From CAYWWY01 sp964580185 (GTDB lineage: Bacteria > Thermotogota > Thermotogae > MWEM01), in contig CAZOJQ010000056.1 in assembly GCA_964580185.1 (NCBI GenBank), positions 1-10,236 of the forward strand: a stretch of 10,236 nt of DNA, given 5' to 3'. Positions 1 through 7,152 of this stretch are shown piece after piece (the first letter of the stretch is position 1; every line of letters starts with the position of its first letter). The position numbers and the translations under genes were made by a program. Under the pieces are notes generated by a model. That model searched no databases and was not told where the DNA came from. It worked only from the letters and a program-made list of their open reading frames with translations.

Positions 1-2
1 GA

Positions 3-932
3 ATCATGCTGGTCCTATCTGTAGCAGGGTTCGGAATGAGTATGTTTCGGATTGGCACAGGTGGGGAAATGGGGGTGTATTACCCCATCGGGCGGCTCAT
101 TGCTCAAGGAATCACCGATCAAAACCAGATTGGTGTGGTTCAGACTTCAGGGGGTTCCATTGCAAACATTCATGGACTTTTGAACGGAGAAATCGAAGCA
201 GGATTGGTCCAAGCGGATGTGGCCTTCTGGGCCTTTCATGCACGGGGTCCCTTTCAGGAGCTTCCCGCTTCGGGAACGGTCCGGGCAGTTGCCAGTCTTT
301 ATGCGGAGCACTTGCAGATCGTCGTCCGAGCCGATGCAGGGATCCATACGGTTTCCGACCTCAGAGGGAAACATGTCTCTCTGGATGAAGAAGGATCCGG
401 AACCCTAGCTGTGATGAGAATTCTTCTGGATGCATACGGTTTATCCGAGCGGGATCTTTCAGCGGTGTATTTAAAGCCGGAGTTCACCACAAATCGCCTT
501 GCAGCCGGAGATCTGGATGGATTTTCCGTCATGGCTGGTGTTCCCATGCGCGGTGTCCAAGCTGTAGAGGAATTAGGCATCCGGATCCTTTCCATCGAAC
601 GGCCGATCGCTGACCTGATACAAGAAACCGATCCATGGTTTATGCCCACCGTTATCGAAGAAGGAGCCTATAGGGGAGTGAAGCAAACGCCGACGATTGG
701 GGTATACGCCCTTCTTTTGGTTCATGAGGATATGGACGAAGATCAGGTCTACGCGTTTATGGAAAAGCTGTGGAATCCCGAGATGCAATCCCTCTTGAGT
801 GCTGGTCACCCATGCGGATCTTCGATCACGCTCGATACCGCATTGGAAGGAATTCCAATCCCGCTCCATCCTGGGGCGCAGCGATACTATCGCGAAAGGG
901 GGATCCTTTTCGAGGAGGCTGGAAGCATGTGA
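3..932 (+). CDS. TAXI-family TRAP-type solute-binding protein (5' partial)
   Basis: Extracytoplasmic solute-binding protein of the TAXI (TRAP-associated extracytoplasmic immunogenic) family, which normally captures small organic acids or amino acids such as glutamate for a TRAP permease. The mature part begins with the family hallmark FRIGTGGEMGVYYPIG (about residues 14-29 counted from the ATG at 6), followed by QTSGGSIANI, then GLVQADVAFWAF, ASLYAEHLQIVVR and the DLRGKHVSLDEEGSGT segment, all typical of TAXI proteins. The C-terminal half is complete, ending in HPGAQRYYRERGI. The reading frame is open to the left edge, and from the ATG at 6 the hydrophobic signal core lacks a basic N-terminus, so the true start is probably just outside the window. 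It overlaps the next gene, a diguanylate cyclase, by 4 nt (ATGTGA), implying translational coupling. The context suggests a sensory role rather than, or in addition to, transport. The family call is firm; the ligand is unknown. Confidence 0.9.
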   Translation: MMLVLSVAGFGMSMFRIGTGGEMGVYYPIGRLIAQGITDQNQIGVVQTSGGSIANIHGLLNGEIEAGLVQADVAFWAFHARGPFQELPASGTVRAVASLYAEHLQIVVRADAGIHTVSDLRGKHVSLDEEGSGTLAVMRILLDAYGLSERDLSAVYLKPEFTTNRLAAGDLDGFSVMAGVPMRGVQAVEELGIRILSIERPIADLIQETDPWFMPTVIEEGAYRGVKQTPTIGVYALLLVHEDMDEDQVYAFMEKLWNPEMQSLLSAGHPCGSSITLDTALEGIPIPLHPGAQRYYRERGILFEEAGSM

Positions 933-2638
933 AAAAGAAAGAGTCTTTGTTTCCATTGATCCAATGGATCGTTGTATGCGTTCTTCTGTTTCTATTCGTT
1001 TTTTCCGCGGTATATACCAACCGGACGCTTCGATCCATCGAACGAAACCTACCCGCTATTCTCTTGGAACAGCTTCAAGACCTCACGTTCCTTGTCGAGG
1101 GACTTTCCGATTTTTCCGTATCGATCGAACAAGCGCTCCGAGCAACAGAAAAGGACACAATCAATACGCTCCTTGATCAAGCCGAAGAGATTGGTCGCAT
1201 TGTTGTCGATCTACGGGAGACTTTTGTTTACGACAACTTGGTCCATGCGTCTGCGATCCATGCAATTATCGCCCCTGCAATCACAGATGCGAAAATTTGG
1301 TTGTCAGAAGGAATTTCCGGTTTTGCTCCCGATACACCAACAACATTGCAGATTCTTCGATCCCGAATCCGTGACTCCTTGATCAAGGCTCGGCAATTGA
1401 ATCGGGAGTCTCATCAATCCGCCCAGAGCATCTTGGAGGAACAGCGCCAAGACCTCGATCAGTATCTTGTTTATGCGAACCTTCTTTTTGGCCTGAACTT
1501 GTTGGTTGCCCTTTCCGTGGGGTTTCTGCTCTACCAACAGTATCGGATTCAGCAAAAAGAAAACCGAGCGGATCAACTCCGTATCGAGGCGGAAAAAACC
1601 CTTGTGCGCAGAAACGAGTTTGAGCATATCCTGATGGAAATATCCCGAAGTATGATCGAACTATCCAACGGCGACTTCGATTCATCCATCAAGACCGCCC
1701 TTAGCCAAGTAGGGTTTTTTTTGCAGGTAGATCGATCCCTAATGATCCAAATCGACCCTGATGAGAACCATCGGGCCAAGACACTGATTTGGGAAAAAGC
1801 GGAAAAAAAGGGAATCGACGATTCACCATCGATTTCCAGTTTGGTGGGTTTGTCCAAGTTTATGGAACGTATGCATGATTTGCAGTATTTGCGTGTCCGC
1901 TCTATTGAGAACTGGGATGATGAATGGGCTGAAGAACACTTGTTTTTTCGGAATCGGGGCGTTCAATCATTGATCTATCTTCCGGTAGAACACAATAATA
2001 TCCTAAACGGGGTGTTGGGGTTCGAAGTCGAAGGAGAAACCCGAGAGTGGGATATGGATGAGCTTTCTTTGCTCCAAATTCTATCGGATATTTTTGCCAA
2101 TGCTGTCCAGAAGGAAAAGAACGCTAGACGCTTGGAATATGAGGCCACACACGATTTCTTGACGGGGATCCCCAACCGGAGGGCAACCCTCCTTGTTTTG
2201 GCCAAAGAACTGGAACGAGCGCGAAGATTTGGATCTGGTCTAATGGTGGGTATGCTGGATTTGGACCATTTTAAGCGAATCAACGATTCTTTCGGTCATC
2301 AGGCAGGAGATCGTGTTCTCTGTCAGCTTGTCGAAGCCGTAACTAAAGACCTCCGATCCTATGACATGATGGGTCGGATCGGAGGGGAAGAGTTTCTTGT
2401 CATCGTACCCTTTCAAACCGGAGAAACCGACAGCAGATCATTGTTTCAACGCATTTGCAATCAGATTGCCCAGACTCCGTTTTCAACGAATGGAGCGCAG
2501 GTTCATATCACAGTCAGCATTGGAGTTTATGTGGGCTATGGGCAGAGCACGGTGGACCAAGTGCTTTTGAAATCCGATCGGGCTCTGTACCAGGCGAAAG
2601 GAGAAGGCCGAAATCGCGTGGTCTTTTCTGACGAGTGA
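929..2638 (+). CDS. Membrane diguanylate cyclase with helical sensor, GAF and GGDEF domains
   Basis: Makes c-di-GMP from two GTP. The start is GTG at 929, preceded by GAGGAGG at 912-918 and overlapping the upstream stop; it gives 569 residues with a basic N-terminus (VKKKES). Layout: TM1 about 9-29; a mostly helical extracytoplasmic region about 30-178, like a four-helix sensor; TM2 about 180-204; a GAF-like domain about 229-395 (DRSLMIQI, LIYLPVEHNNILNGVLGF); a GGDEF domain from about 405 (THDFLTGIPNRR). The active site is GGEEF at 485-489, and the RSYD inhibitory site (476-479) is five residues upstream, so activity and product inhibition both look intact. DLDHFKRINDSFGHQAGD is the usual metal and GTP-binding stretch. 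Translational coupling to the TAXI binding protein suggests the loaded binding protein may dock on the sensor domain, which is inference. An upstream in-frame ATG at 770 is rejected because it would overlap the TAXI gene by 160 nt and has no proper N-terminus. Confidence 0.93.
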   Translation: MKKKESLFPLIQWIVVCVLLFLFVFSAVYTNRTLRSIERNLPAILLEQLQDLTFLVEGLSDFSVSIEQALRATEKDTINTLLDQAEEIGRIVVDLRETFVYDNLVHASAIHAIIAPAITDAKIWLSEGISGFAPDTPTTLQILRSRIRDSLIKARQLNRESHQSAQSILEEQRQDLDQYLVYANLLFGLNLLVALSVGFLLYQQYRIQQKENRADQLRIEAEKTLVRRNEFEHILMEISRSMIELSNGDFDSSIKTALSQVGFFLQVDRSLMIQIDPDENHRAKTLIWEKAEKKGIDDSPSISSLVGLSKFMERMHDLQYLRVRSIENWDDEWAEEHLFFRNRGVQSLIYLPVEHNNILNGVLGFEVEGETREWDMDELSLLQILSDIFANAVQKEKNARRLEYEATHDFLTGIPNRRATLLVLAKELERARRFGSGLMVGMLDLDHFKRINDSFGHQAGDRVLCQLVEAVTKDLRSYDMMGRIGGEEFLVIVPFQTGETDSRSLFQRICNQIAQTPFSTNGAQVHITVSIGVYVGYGQSTVDQVLLKSDRALYQAKGEGRNRVVFSDE

Positions 2639-2727
2639 CACTAGAATCATTCGACCCTGTTCGGCCCAAATCAGAGACCACAATCTCCTACCGAAGAATT
2701 TCCCGATTATAGCGACGAACCGTCCTT
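2639..2727. other. Short gap between convergent genes
   Basis: This 89-nt stretch separates the ends of the diguanylate cyclase gene and the methyltransferase gene, which face each other. Only a weak 5-bp inverted repeat (ACCGT at 2719-2723 and ACGGT at 2732-2736) overlaps the methyltransferase stop. There is no T-tract, so I see no convincing intrinsic terminator. Confidence 0.4.
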
Positions 2728-3537
2728 TCATACGGTGATCCAATAACTCCGTTTCCATCCCTCTTTCGGTTCTTCAAACCGCCGCCATTGAAATCCTTGG
2801 TTCACAAGAAATGTATGCCCTTCGTGATCGGTTTCACTGTCATTGGTGGCAGGATGGAGTACGATCGTTCCTCCGGGAGCGGTGACCCGGCGCATTTCCT
2901 CGATCTCCCGGTTCCAATCGTCTCCGCAAACATGGCCAGCCATGGTAAGATCCGCGAACCCATCTTCAAAGGGGATAGCCGTGATTAGTCCATCCACAGC
3001 ATACACATGACAAAATCCCAGATCCGCAGCCCTTTTTCGAATGAATCTTCGCAGATTGCTTACCGGTTCAACCGCATAAACCGACCGCGCTGTTTTGGCG
3101 GCGATAAAGGTAAGAAGGCCCGGTCCCGCGCCGATATCCAATACTCTCTTTCCACAAAAATCCGCCATATCGGTCAACTCCTGCTCCGACCATTGCGTGA
3201 ACGGGAGACCCAAATACACCTGGGGATTGATTATGTACACCAACCAATCATTCATCCAGTTCAGCACATCGACTTTGGCTTGACGGATCTCCTCATCCGG
3301 GAGGGGCTCTGAAACGATCTCCGAAATCCGTTGGAACCACCCGGAATCTTCTGGTTGGAGTGTTTTGAAATACCACAATAAGCTTGGGTGATGCCTCAGG
3401 CATATCCCTAAGCTTCTTTCTCTTTCCTGGTTGTTATTCCATTCAGCAGCGGTCCATTGAAGGTGTTCCTTTTCCAGCATATACAGCCATTCGATCGGTA
3501 ATTCGGTGACATCAAGCCAACCAAGGCCTTTGCTCAT
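2728..3537 (-). CDS. Class I SAM-dependent methyltransferase
   Basis: Rossmann-fold methyltransferase of 269 residues. SAM-binding motif I is VLDIGAGPG (132-140); the acidic end of strand 2 is in AVEPVSNLRR (E157); a further strand lies at FADLTMAGHV (about 194-203); the post-motif segment is MRRVTAPGGTIVLHP (215-229). This is the Methyltransf_11 type pattern. The N-terminal 120 residues are helical and tryptophan-rich (WLDV, WTAAEW, WFKTL-like, WMNDWLV) and match no family I can name; they may hold substrate specificity. The substrate cannot be told from sequence: small molecule, lipid or cofactor precursor are all possible. The start ATG (3535-3537) has a GAGGAGGAG binding site on the minus strand at about 3543-3551. 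It lies 65 nt downstream of the EFR1-type iron-sulfur flavoprotein on the same strand with no terminator between, so the two are probably co-transcribed. Confidence 0.88.
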   Translation of the reverse strand: MSKGLGWLDVTELPIEWLYMLEKEHLQWTAAEWNNNQERERSLGICLRHHPSLLWYFKTLQPEDSGWFQRISEIVSEPLPDEEIRQAKVDVLNWMNDWLVYIINPQVYLGLPFTQWSEQELTDMADFCGKRVLDIGAGPGLLTFIAAKTARSVYAVEPVSNLRRFIRKRAADLGFCHVYAVDGLITAIPFEDGFADLTMAGHVCGDDWNREIEEMRRVTAPGGTIVLHPATNDSETDHEGHTFLVNQGFQWRRFEEPKEGWKRSYWITV

Positions 3538-3602
3538 GATTGCTCCTCCTCATATTCAACAGATTGGGGGTGCGGCGCACTATTCATACGATTGCACCTT
3601 GA

Positions 3603-4469
3603 TCATCCACTTCGGGTCGATGGATCTTTTGGAGCGGTTCCCTGGGTTGGGGATGGCTGTTCCTTGTTGTAGGCCTCTATCATTTCTTTGGCTTCCAGTC
3701 CTCGATAATGCCATTCCGCTTTTTTTCTCAGTCCCGCATATATGGCGTTCTTTGGACAGTATGCGATGCAACGCATGCACCCTTCGCAATGGTATCGGAA
3801 TCGAGGCAATTGGGTTTTTCCCGAAAGGAGAATGTTCTGAACAGGGCAAAGTTGGACGCATAAACCACAACGAATGCATCGATCCTTCCGGATATGCAGA
3901 AACAAAGGCCTCAACAACCACTGCCATGGTGGAAGGAGAAAGAAGACGATCATCAGGTATAGGGCGAACATTCCATAGCTCCACAATCCTTTTTTCTCCC
4001 ACCGGGTTTGTTTCTGGATCAAGTCCGAAGCGAATTCCCGGGCTTGTAGTTCACCGGATGCAATGCAAGTACGGTTTTCCAGCGGATGATCATGGCGCTG
4101 AAAGAGGTTGTCTGGCATGATAATCTCCATGGCCCCCACCGTGCGGTATCCTTTCCGCCGAATCGCGTCTCGGAGAACGCCAACGATACCACCAGAGTAT
4201 CCAGCAAGCGTGTCTATCATGAATCCATCTTTTCCTGGGTTTTTTGGCAAAGAGCGGATGAACTTCCATACAAAGGGATAAGTGGATTGGAAGGCTACAG
4301 GAAAGACCAACCCCAACGTATCGGGTACATGAAGGGTTTTGGGGGCGGTATGTTCCATGGGGTGAAGGCGGACGTTGATTCCTTGGTCTTCAAAAGCCCG
4401 GACAAGAACCCTGAGAATCCGCAAGGTATTCCCTGTGCCCGAAAAATGACAGATATCGATCTGTTTCAT
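3603..4469 (-). CDS. EFR1-type flavodoxin/ferredoxin fusion protein
   Basis: Electron-transfer protein of 288 residues combining a flavodoxin-like FMN domain with two [4Fe-4S] clusters, the layout of the EFR1 (EF-hand-neighbour ferrodoxin) family common in anaerobes. The FMN phosphate loop is FSGTGNT (9-15); a second flavodoxin stretch is VFPVAFQSTYP (55-65) with LAGYSGG (88-94). The ferredoxin part has C198, C201, C204, C208 followed by P, and C228, C231, C234, C238 followed by P, that is, two complete CxxCxxCxxxCP motifs. Between the domains is a hydrophobic stretch, about 162-186, that looks like a membrane helix ending in a PPWQWLLRP hinge, so the protein may sit on the cytoplasmic membrane face. 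It probably passes electrons between a low-potential donor and an unknown partner. It is the first gene of a likely operon with the methyltransferase, and its SD GAGGGGAG lies 8-9 nt before the ATG. The redox partner is unknown. Confidence 0.92.
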   Translation of the reverse strand: MKQIDICHFSGTGNTLRILRVLVRAFEDQGINVRLHPMEHTAPKTLHVPDTLGLVFPVAFQSTYPFVWKFIRSLPKNPGKDGFMIDTLAGYSGGIVGVLRDAIRRKGYRTVGAMEIIMPDNLFQRHDHPLENRTCIASGELQAREFASDLIQKQTRWEKKGLWSYGMFALYLMIVFFLLPPWQWLLRPLFLHIRKDRCIRCGLCVQLCPVQNILLSGKTQLPRFRYHCEGCMRCIAYCPKNAIYAGLRKKAEWHYRGLEAKEMIEAYNKEQPSPTQGTAPKDPSTRSG

Positions 4470-4533
4470 TCGGAACGCTCCCCTCTTTTTTTGCTTACCG
4501 AATCACCGAACCTTTTTTCGGGGTATGGAATTG

Positions 4534-4542
4534 ATTATACCA
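4534..4542 (-). promoter_or_regulatory. Extended -10 promoter for the EFR1-methyltransferase operon
   Basis: On the minus strand the sequence reads TGTGGTATAAT, a perfect TATAAT (4534-4539) with the extended TG at 4541-4542. It lies 65 nt before the ATG at 4469. No recognisable TTGACA-like -35 is present 16-18 nt upstream, so recognition would rest on the extended element. Confidence 0.65.
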
Positions 4543-4598
4543 CATCTACGGGCGGACGATAGGTATCGAAGCATATTCTGGTCTTGACCCAGCTGTAA

Positions 4599-4607
4599 TG
4601 ATATAAT
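4599..4607 (+). promoter_or_regulatory. Possible upstream extended -10 (second promoter for the 7TM cyclase)
   Basis: TGATATAAT matches an extended -10 on the plus strand, 21 nt upstream of a stronger candidate. TTGACC at 4584-4589 is too close (12 nt) to serve as its -35. It may be a weak tandem promoter or chance. Confidence 0.3.
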
Positions 4608-4617
4608 TGGATCGTTT

Positions 4618-4628
4618 TGTGTTATAAT
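4618..4628 (+). promoter_or_regulatory. Extended -10 promoter for the 7TM diguanylate cyclase
   Basis: TGTGTTATAAT gives a perfect TATAAT (4623-4628) with a TRTG extension and fits the Gram-positive extended -10 consensus. Expected transcription start is near 4635, at the edge of the inverted repeat 4637-4655. No clear -35 hexamer is seen. It diverges from the EFR1 promoter on the other strand about 80 nt away. Confidence 0.6.
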
Positions 4629-4636
4629 GCACTCTG

Positions 4637-4655
4637 ATACGCCAAGATTGCGTAT
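4637..4655. repeat. Inverted repeat at the predicted transcription start
   Basis: ATACGC (4637-4642) and GCGTAT (4650-4655) are perfect inverted arms around a 7-nt spacer, CAAGATT. The repeat begins a few bases after the predicted start of the cyclase transcript. It could be a repressor operator or a short 5' hairpin in the mRNA; sequence alone does not decide. Confidence 0.4.
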
Positions 4656-4692
4656 TGAAAACCCGATGCTGGATTGCAAACGCTGACCCAAA

Positions 4693-4701
4693 GAAGGTGA
4701 T
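4693..4701 (+). promoter_or_regulatory. Ribosome binding site that selects an ATT start
   Basis: GAAGGTGAT pairs with the 16S rRNA 3' end through AGGTGAT. The in-frame codon at the normal distance (7 nt after GAAGG) is ATT at 4705. The ATG at 4700 lies inside the site, is out of frame and opens only six codons. The in-frame TTG at 4723 is 25 nt away, too far for this site. Confidence 0.5.
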
Positions 4702-4704
4702 GGC

Positions 4705-6369
4705 ATTCGGAAACAGCTGATCTTGGCCATAAGCGGTTTGATCATCTCCGTTAGTTTTTTGTTGATCGCCTCTATGGCTTTGAAACCCCCTGGGATTGAA
4801 CTAACCGGTTTATGGAGTACCGATTCGGAAGACCTGAAGGGACAACAAGAAGCTCAGTTGTTTACCAGCCAATTTCAAGGTTCTGACCATTCTGCCCTTC
4901 TTTTTTCTTTCCCTGATGGTTCTAGATATGATTTCTGGATCAATGAACATCCGGTTCATCCGGAACGTTTTCAGTTTCTTCCCAAGATGACCTTCTTTGG
5001 TCCTCAGCAAGCGTTTGCATTCTTCCCTTACGAGCATCTCCAAGAAGACAATACGCTACAGATACGGATTTGGGGATTGGTTGAGAGTCCAGGTATTGCT
5101 GCGCCCATTTTCCTTCTCACCCGGGAGCAATCCCAATATTATGATCATGTCTACTATGTCTTGAACGTCTATTATCGGTTTATTACCTTCGGAGCTACCC
5201 TCTTGATGGGCTTGTCGTTAATCGCATTGAGTTGGACTATGGTGGGAATCAAGAAGAAAGGGTATCTGCTGATGGGATTTGGTGTGCTGGTAGCCTTTCT
5301 GTCCATCTTGCCGTTGACGTATGATTATTTAATTCATGCGAGGCAAGGGGTGGATCAAGTCAACCCATACCATCTCTTTACGCAGTTTTTCGGTACATTT
5401 TTGGGGAATGTGATGTTTATCAAATCGATTGGTCTTCTGTTTTTTAGCCCACCGCGGTTCACTCAGAGGATACTGTGGGCTATTCCGGCAGTATCTTTGG
5501 TAATCTTCATGGAACCCTTTTCCTCCTTGGCCAATCGCGTGATATTCGGAAACCTGTTCAACGCAGTCCTTTTGGCTGTTCTGGCTATCACCTATATCCG
5601 TCTGAAAAGCCGCATGACCTTCGTCGTTTTCTTTCTATTGGGGTGTTTGTCCATTTCTTTGGTGATGCTGCCGTTCTATCCCAATCTTACCTCGGTCATT
5701 CCTTTTCTTAGGAATCATGGCTTATTCACCTTAATCCTTTTTCAGGGCATACTTTTGGTGAAAGAATATCGGAGCCTTATGGAAGAGAAGAGCCATCTGC
5801 TTGAAAAATCGACCAAAGATCCGTTGACAGGCATATACAACCCCACGGTTTTTCAAGAGATCCTAAATTTGCAGATCCGGAAATTTCCACACATTGGAGA
5901 CCCATCCACTTTGGTCATCCTCGATATTGATGATTTTAAAACCGTAAATGATGAGAATGGACACCTCGCGGGAGATCATGTGTTAAAAGAACTTGTGTGC
6001 ATGGTGAAAGAAATGATCCGCGAAAGCGACCCCATCGGTAGGCTGGGAGGAGACGAGTTTGGGATTCTTCTTATGAAAACCGATGGGAATCAGGCCTTTG
6101 TGATCGCGGAAAAGATCCGAAAACAGGTGGCCAGCCGCCTATTTGTGTATCGGAATGAAGCCTTCTCCATCACCATCAGTCTGGGGATCGCGGCGCTTCA
6201 TTCGGATTATTCCTCGGCCCGAGATTGGATCCATGACGCAGATGGGGCTATGTATGCGGCGAAAAAAGCGGGAAAGAATCAGATTATCAAAGGACCTAAG
6301 GATTCCTTAGCAGAACAGAAAGCCTTTCCAGAACCCCAATGGTTTGAAGAGCAAGAGGAATCCCAATAA
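4705..6369 (+). CDS. 7TMR-DISM-type receptor diguanylate cyclase (GGDEF)
   Basis: Membrane receptor that makes c-di-GMP. Layout, counted from the proposed ATT start (554 residues): an N-terminal signal or anchor helix 4-22 with a basic RK start; an extracytoplasmic beta-rich domain about 25-150, like the DISM extracellular domain that binds ligands; seven membrane helices about 159-353; a short linker; and a GGDEF domain about 370-535. DPLTG begins at 372, DIDDFKTVNDENGHLAGD is the metal and substrate stretch, GGDEF is at 448-452 and the inhibitory RESD at 439-442, so catalysis and product feedback look intact. The first conventional alternative start in frame is TTG at 4723 (548 residues), which loses the basic N-terminus and has no SD; an in-frame stop at 4684 limits the choice. 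The gene stands alone, divergent from the EFR1 operon. The ligand is unknown; carbohydrate-like molecules are common for DISM domains, but nothing here proves it. Confidence 0.92.
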   Translation: MRKQLILAISGLIISVSFLLIASMALKPPGIELTGLWSTDSEDLKGQQEAQLFTSQFQGSDHSALLFSFPDGSRYDFWINEHPVHPERFQFLPKMTFFGPQQAFAFFPYEHLQEDNTLQIRIWGLVESPGIAAPIFLLTREQSQYYDHVYYVLNVYYRFITFGATLLMGLSLIALSWTMVGIKKKGYLLMGFGVLVAFLSILPLTYDYLIHARQGVDQVNPYHLFTQFFGTFLGNVMFIKSIGLLFFSPPRFTQRILWAIPAVSLVIFMEPFSSLANRVIFGNLFNAVLLAVLAITYIRLKSRMTFVVFFLLGCLSISLVMLPFYPNLTSVIPFLRNHGLFTLILFQGILLVKEYRSLMEEKSHLLEKSTKDPLTGIYNPTVFQEILNLQIRKFPHIGDPSTLVILDIDDFKTVNDENGHLAGDHVLKELVCMVKEMIRESDPIGRLGGDEFGILLMKTDGNQAFVIAEKIRKQVASRLFVYRNEAFSITISLGIAALHSDYSSARDWIHDADGAMYAAKKAGKNQIIKGPKDSLAEQKAFPEPQWFEEQEESQ

Positions 6370-6431
6370 ATCGCATCATAGACCCTCAAGAATTTGGCTT
6401 TATCCTCAAGGGTTCCAAACAGGAGACAGGC

Positions 6432-7091
6432 TTATCCCGAGTTATGGCCAGACTGGGATTCTAAGAACGTTTCGACGGGCCGTTCCATAGTATAGGTTGC
6501 CTCTTGCGAGAACCAGAGTTTTTTGATCTTGGCGACGGAAAAGCCCAGTTTCTTGTATAAACCGATCGCCCCATCCTTTCCGATCGACACATCAAGGATC
6601 GCTTTGTCGCACTTATGATCATGTGCAATCTTGAATGCTTCTCTCATCAGAACCTTCCCAAGGCCTTTTCCCTGAAACTGAGGATGTACGGAAACATTCG
6701 AGATGTAGTAACTCTGAGGAGGGACCTTGGTTGTAATCAGAGGAAAGAGGGTAAAAGGACCAGTAATTAGGATTCTAAGAATGCAGGGAAAGCCCATAAT
6801 CTTCAAGATCGAGCCGATTCGAAATTTCTTCGACTCTTCTCCGGTATATCCGATCAAAATTCCCATCAATTGACCGTGCGAGTCTTTGATCCCATAGATA
6901 TGGTCTCTACTGAAAAAAGACGAGGGGAGATCCATAACTTTTGCGATCTTCTTATACGCCTTTTTTTCATTTTTCCCATATACCTTCTGCATAATATACA
7001 GGTCGGTGTGATAGATCAACCAGGCGATGCGGTCTACATCATCGATTGTGAACTCTCGCACAATCTTGTGGGTTGTGTCTTTCTCTTCCAT
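6432..7091 (-). CDS. GNAT family N-acetyltransferase
   Basis: Acetyl-CoA-dependent acyltransferase of 219 residues. Motif A with the pyrophosphate loop is VSVHPQFQGKGLGKVLM, where the Q/RxxGxG/A signature QGKGLG falls at 140-145. The motif B helix AIGLYKKLGF is at about 175-184, followed by TYTMER. A basic, helical N-terminal region and a hydrophobic stretch (FPCILRILITGPFTLFPLI, about 101-119) precede motif A and may line the acceptor pocket or touch the membrane. The acceptor is unknown. I chose the ATG at 7089-7091 because GAGGAG (7098-7103) lies 6 nt upstream; the adjacent ATG at 7094 is only 3 nt away. The longer start at 7145 has no ribosome binding site. The gene follows the QueG-like gene by about 60 nt on the same strand and is probably its operon partner. 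Confidence 0.88.
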   Translation of the reverse strand: MEEKDTTHKIVREFTIDDVDRIAWLIYHTDLYIMQKVYGKNEKKAYKKIAKVMDLPSSFFSRDHIYGIKDSHGQLMGILIGYTGEESKKFRIGSILKIMGFPCILRILITGPFTLFPLITTKVPPQSYYISNVSVHPQFQGKGLGKVLMREAFKIAHDHKCDKAILDVSIGKDGAIGLYKKLGFSVAKIKKLWFSQEATYTMERPVETFLESQSGHNSG

Positions 7092-7152
7092 CATCCACTC
7101 CTCTCTTTTCGTTGGTTGGTTTCTCCGTCCGGAAATTTCATCCATTCATTCT

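Noticed and set aside
770..928. Upstream extension of the first cyclase reading frame from an ATG at 770
   Set aside because: It would overlap the TAXI gene by about 160 nt and put 53 non-membrane residues before the signal-like N-terminus. The GTG at 929 has an SD and a basic start.
3506..4120. A 204-codon plus-strand frame
   Set aside because: It lies antisense to the well-supported EFR1-type gene and the start of the methyltransferase gene, has no ribosome binding site, and resembles no protein.
4470..4704. c-di-GMP riboswitch upstream of the second cyclase
   Set aside because: The region lacks the conserved GEMM core sequences and pairing; only a short inverted repeat is present.
6370..6431. 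Direct repeat CTCAAG and weak ACCCT/AGGGT pairing between the 7TM cyclase and GNAT genes as a terminator
   Set aside because: The stem is only 5 bp over a long loop and has no T-tract.
7092..7145. Longer GNAT start at 7145
   Set aside because: There is no SD before it, while GAGGAG at 7098-7103 is well placed for the ATG at 7091.
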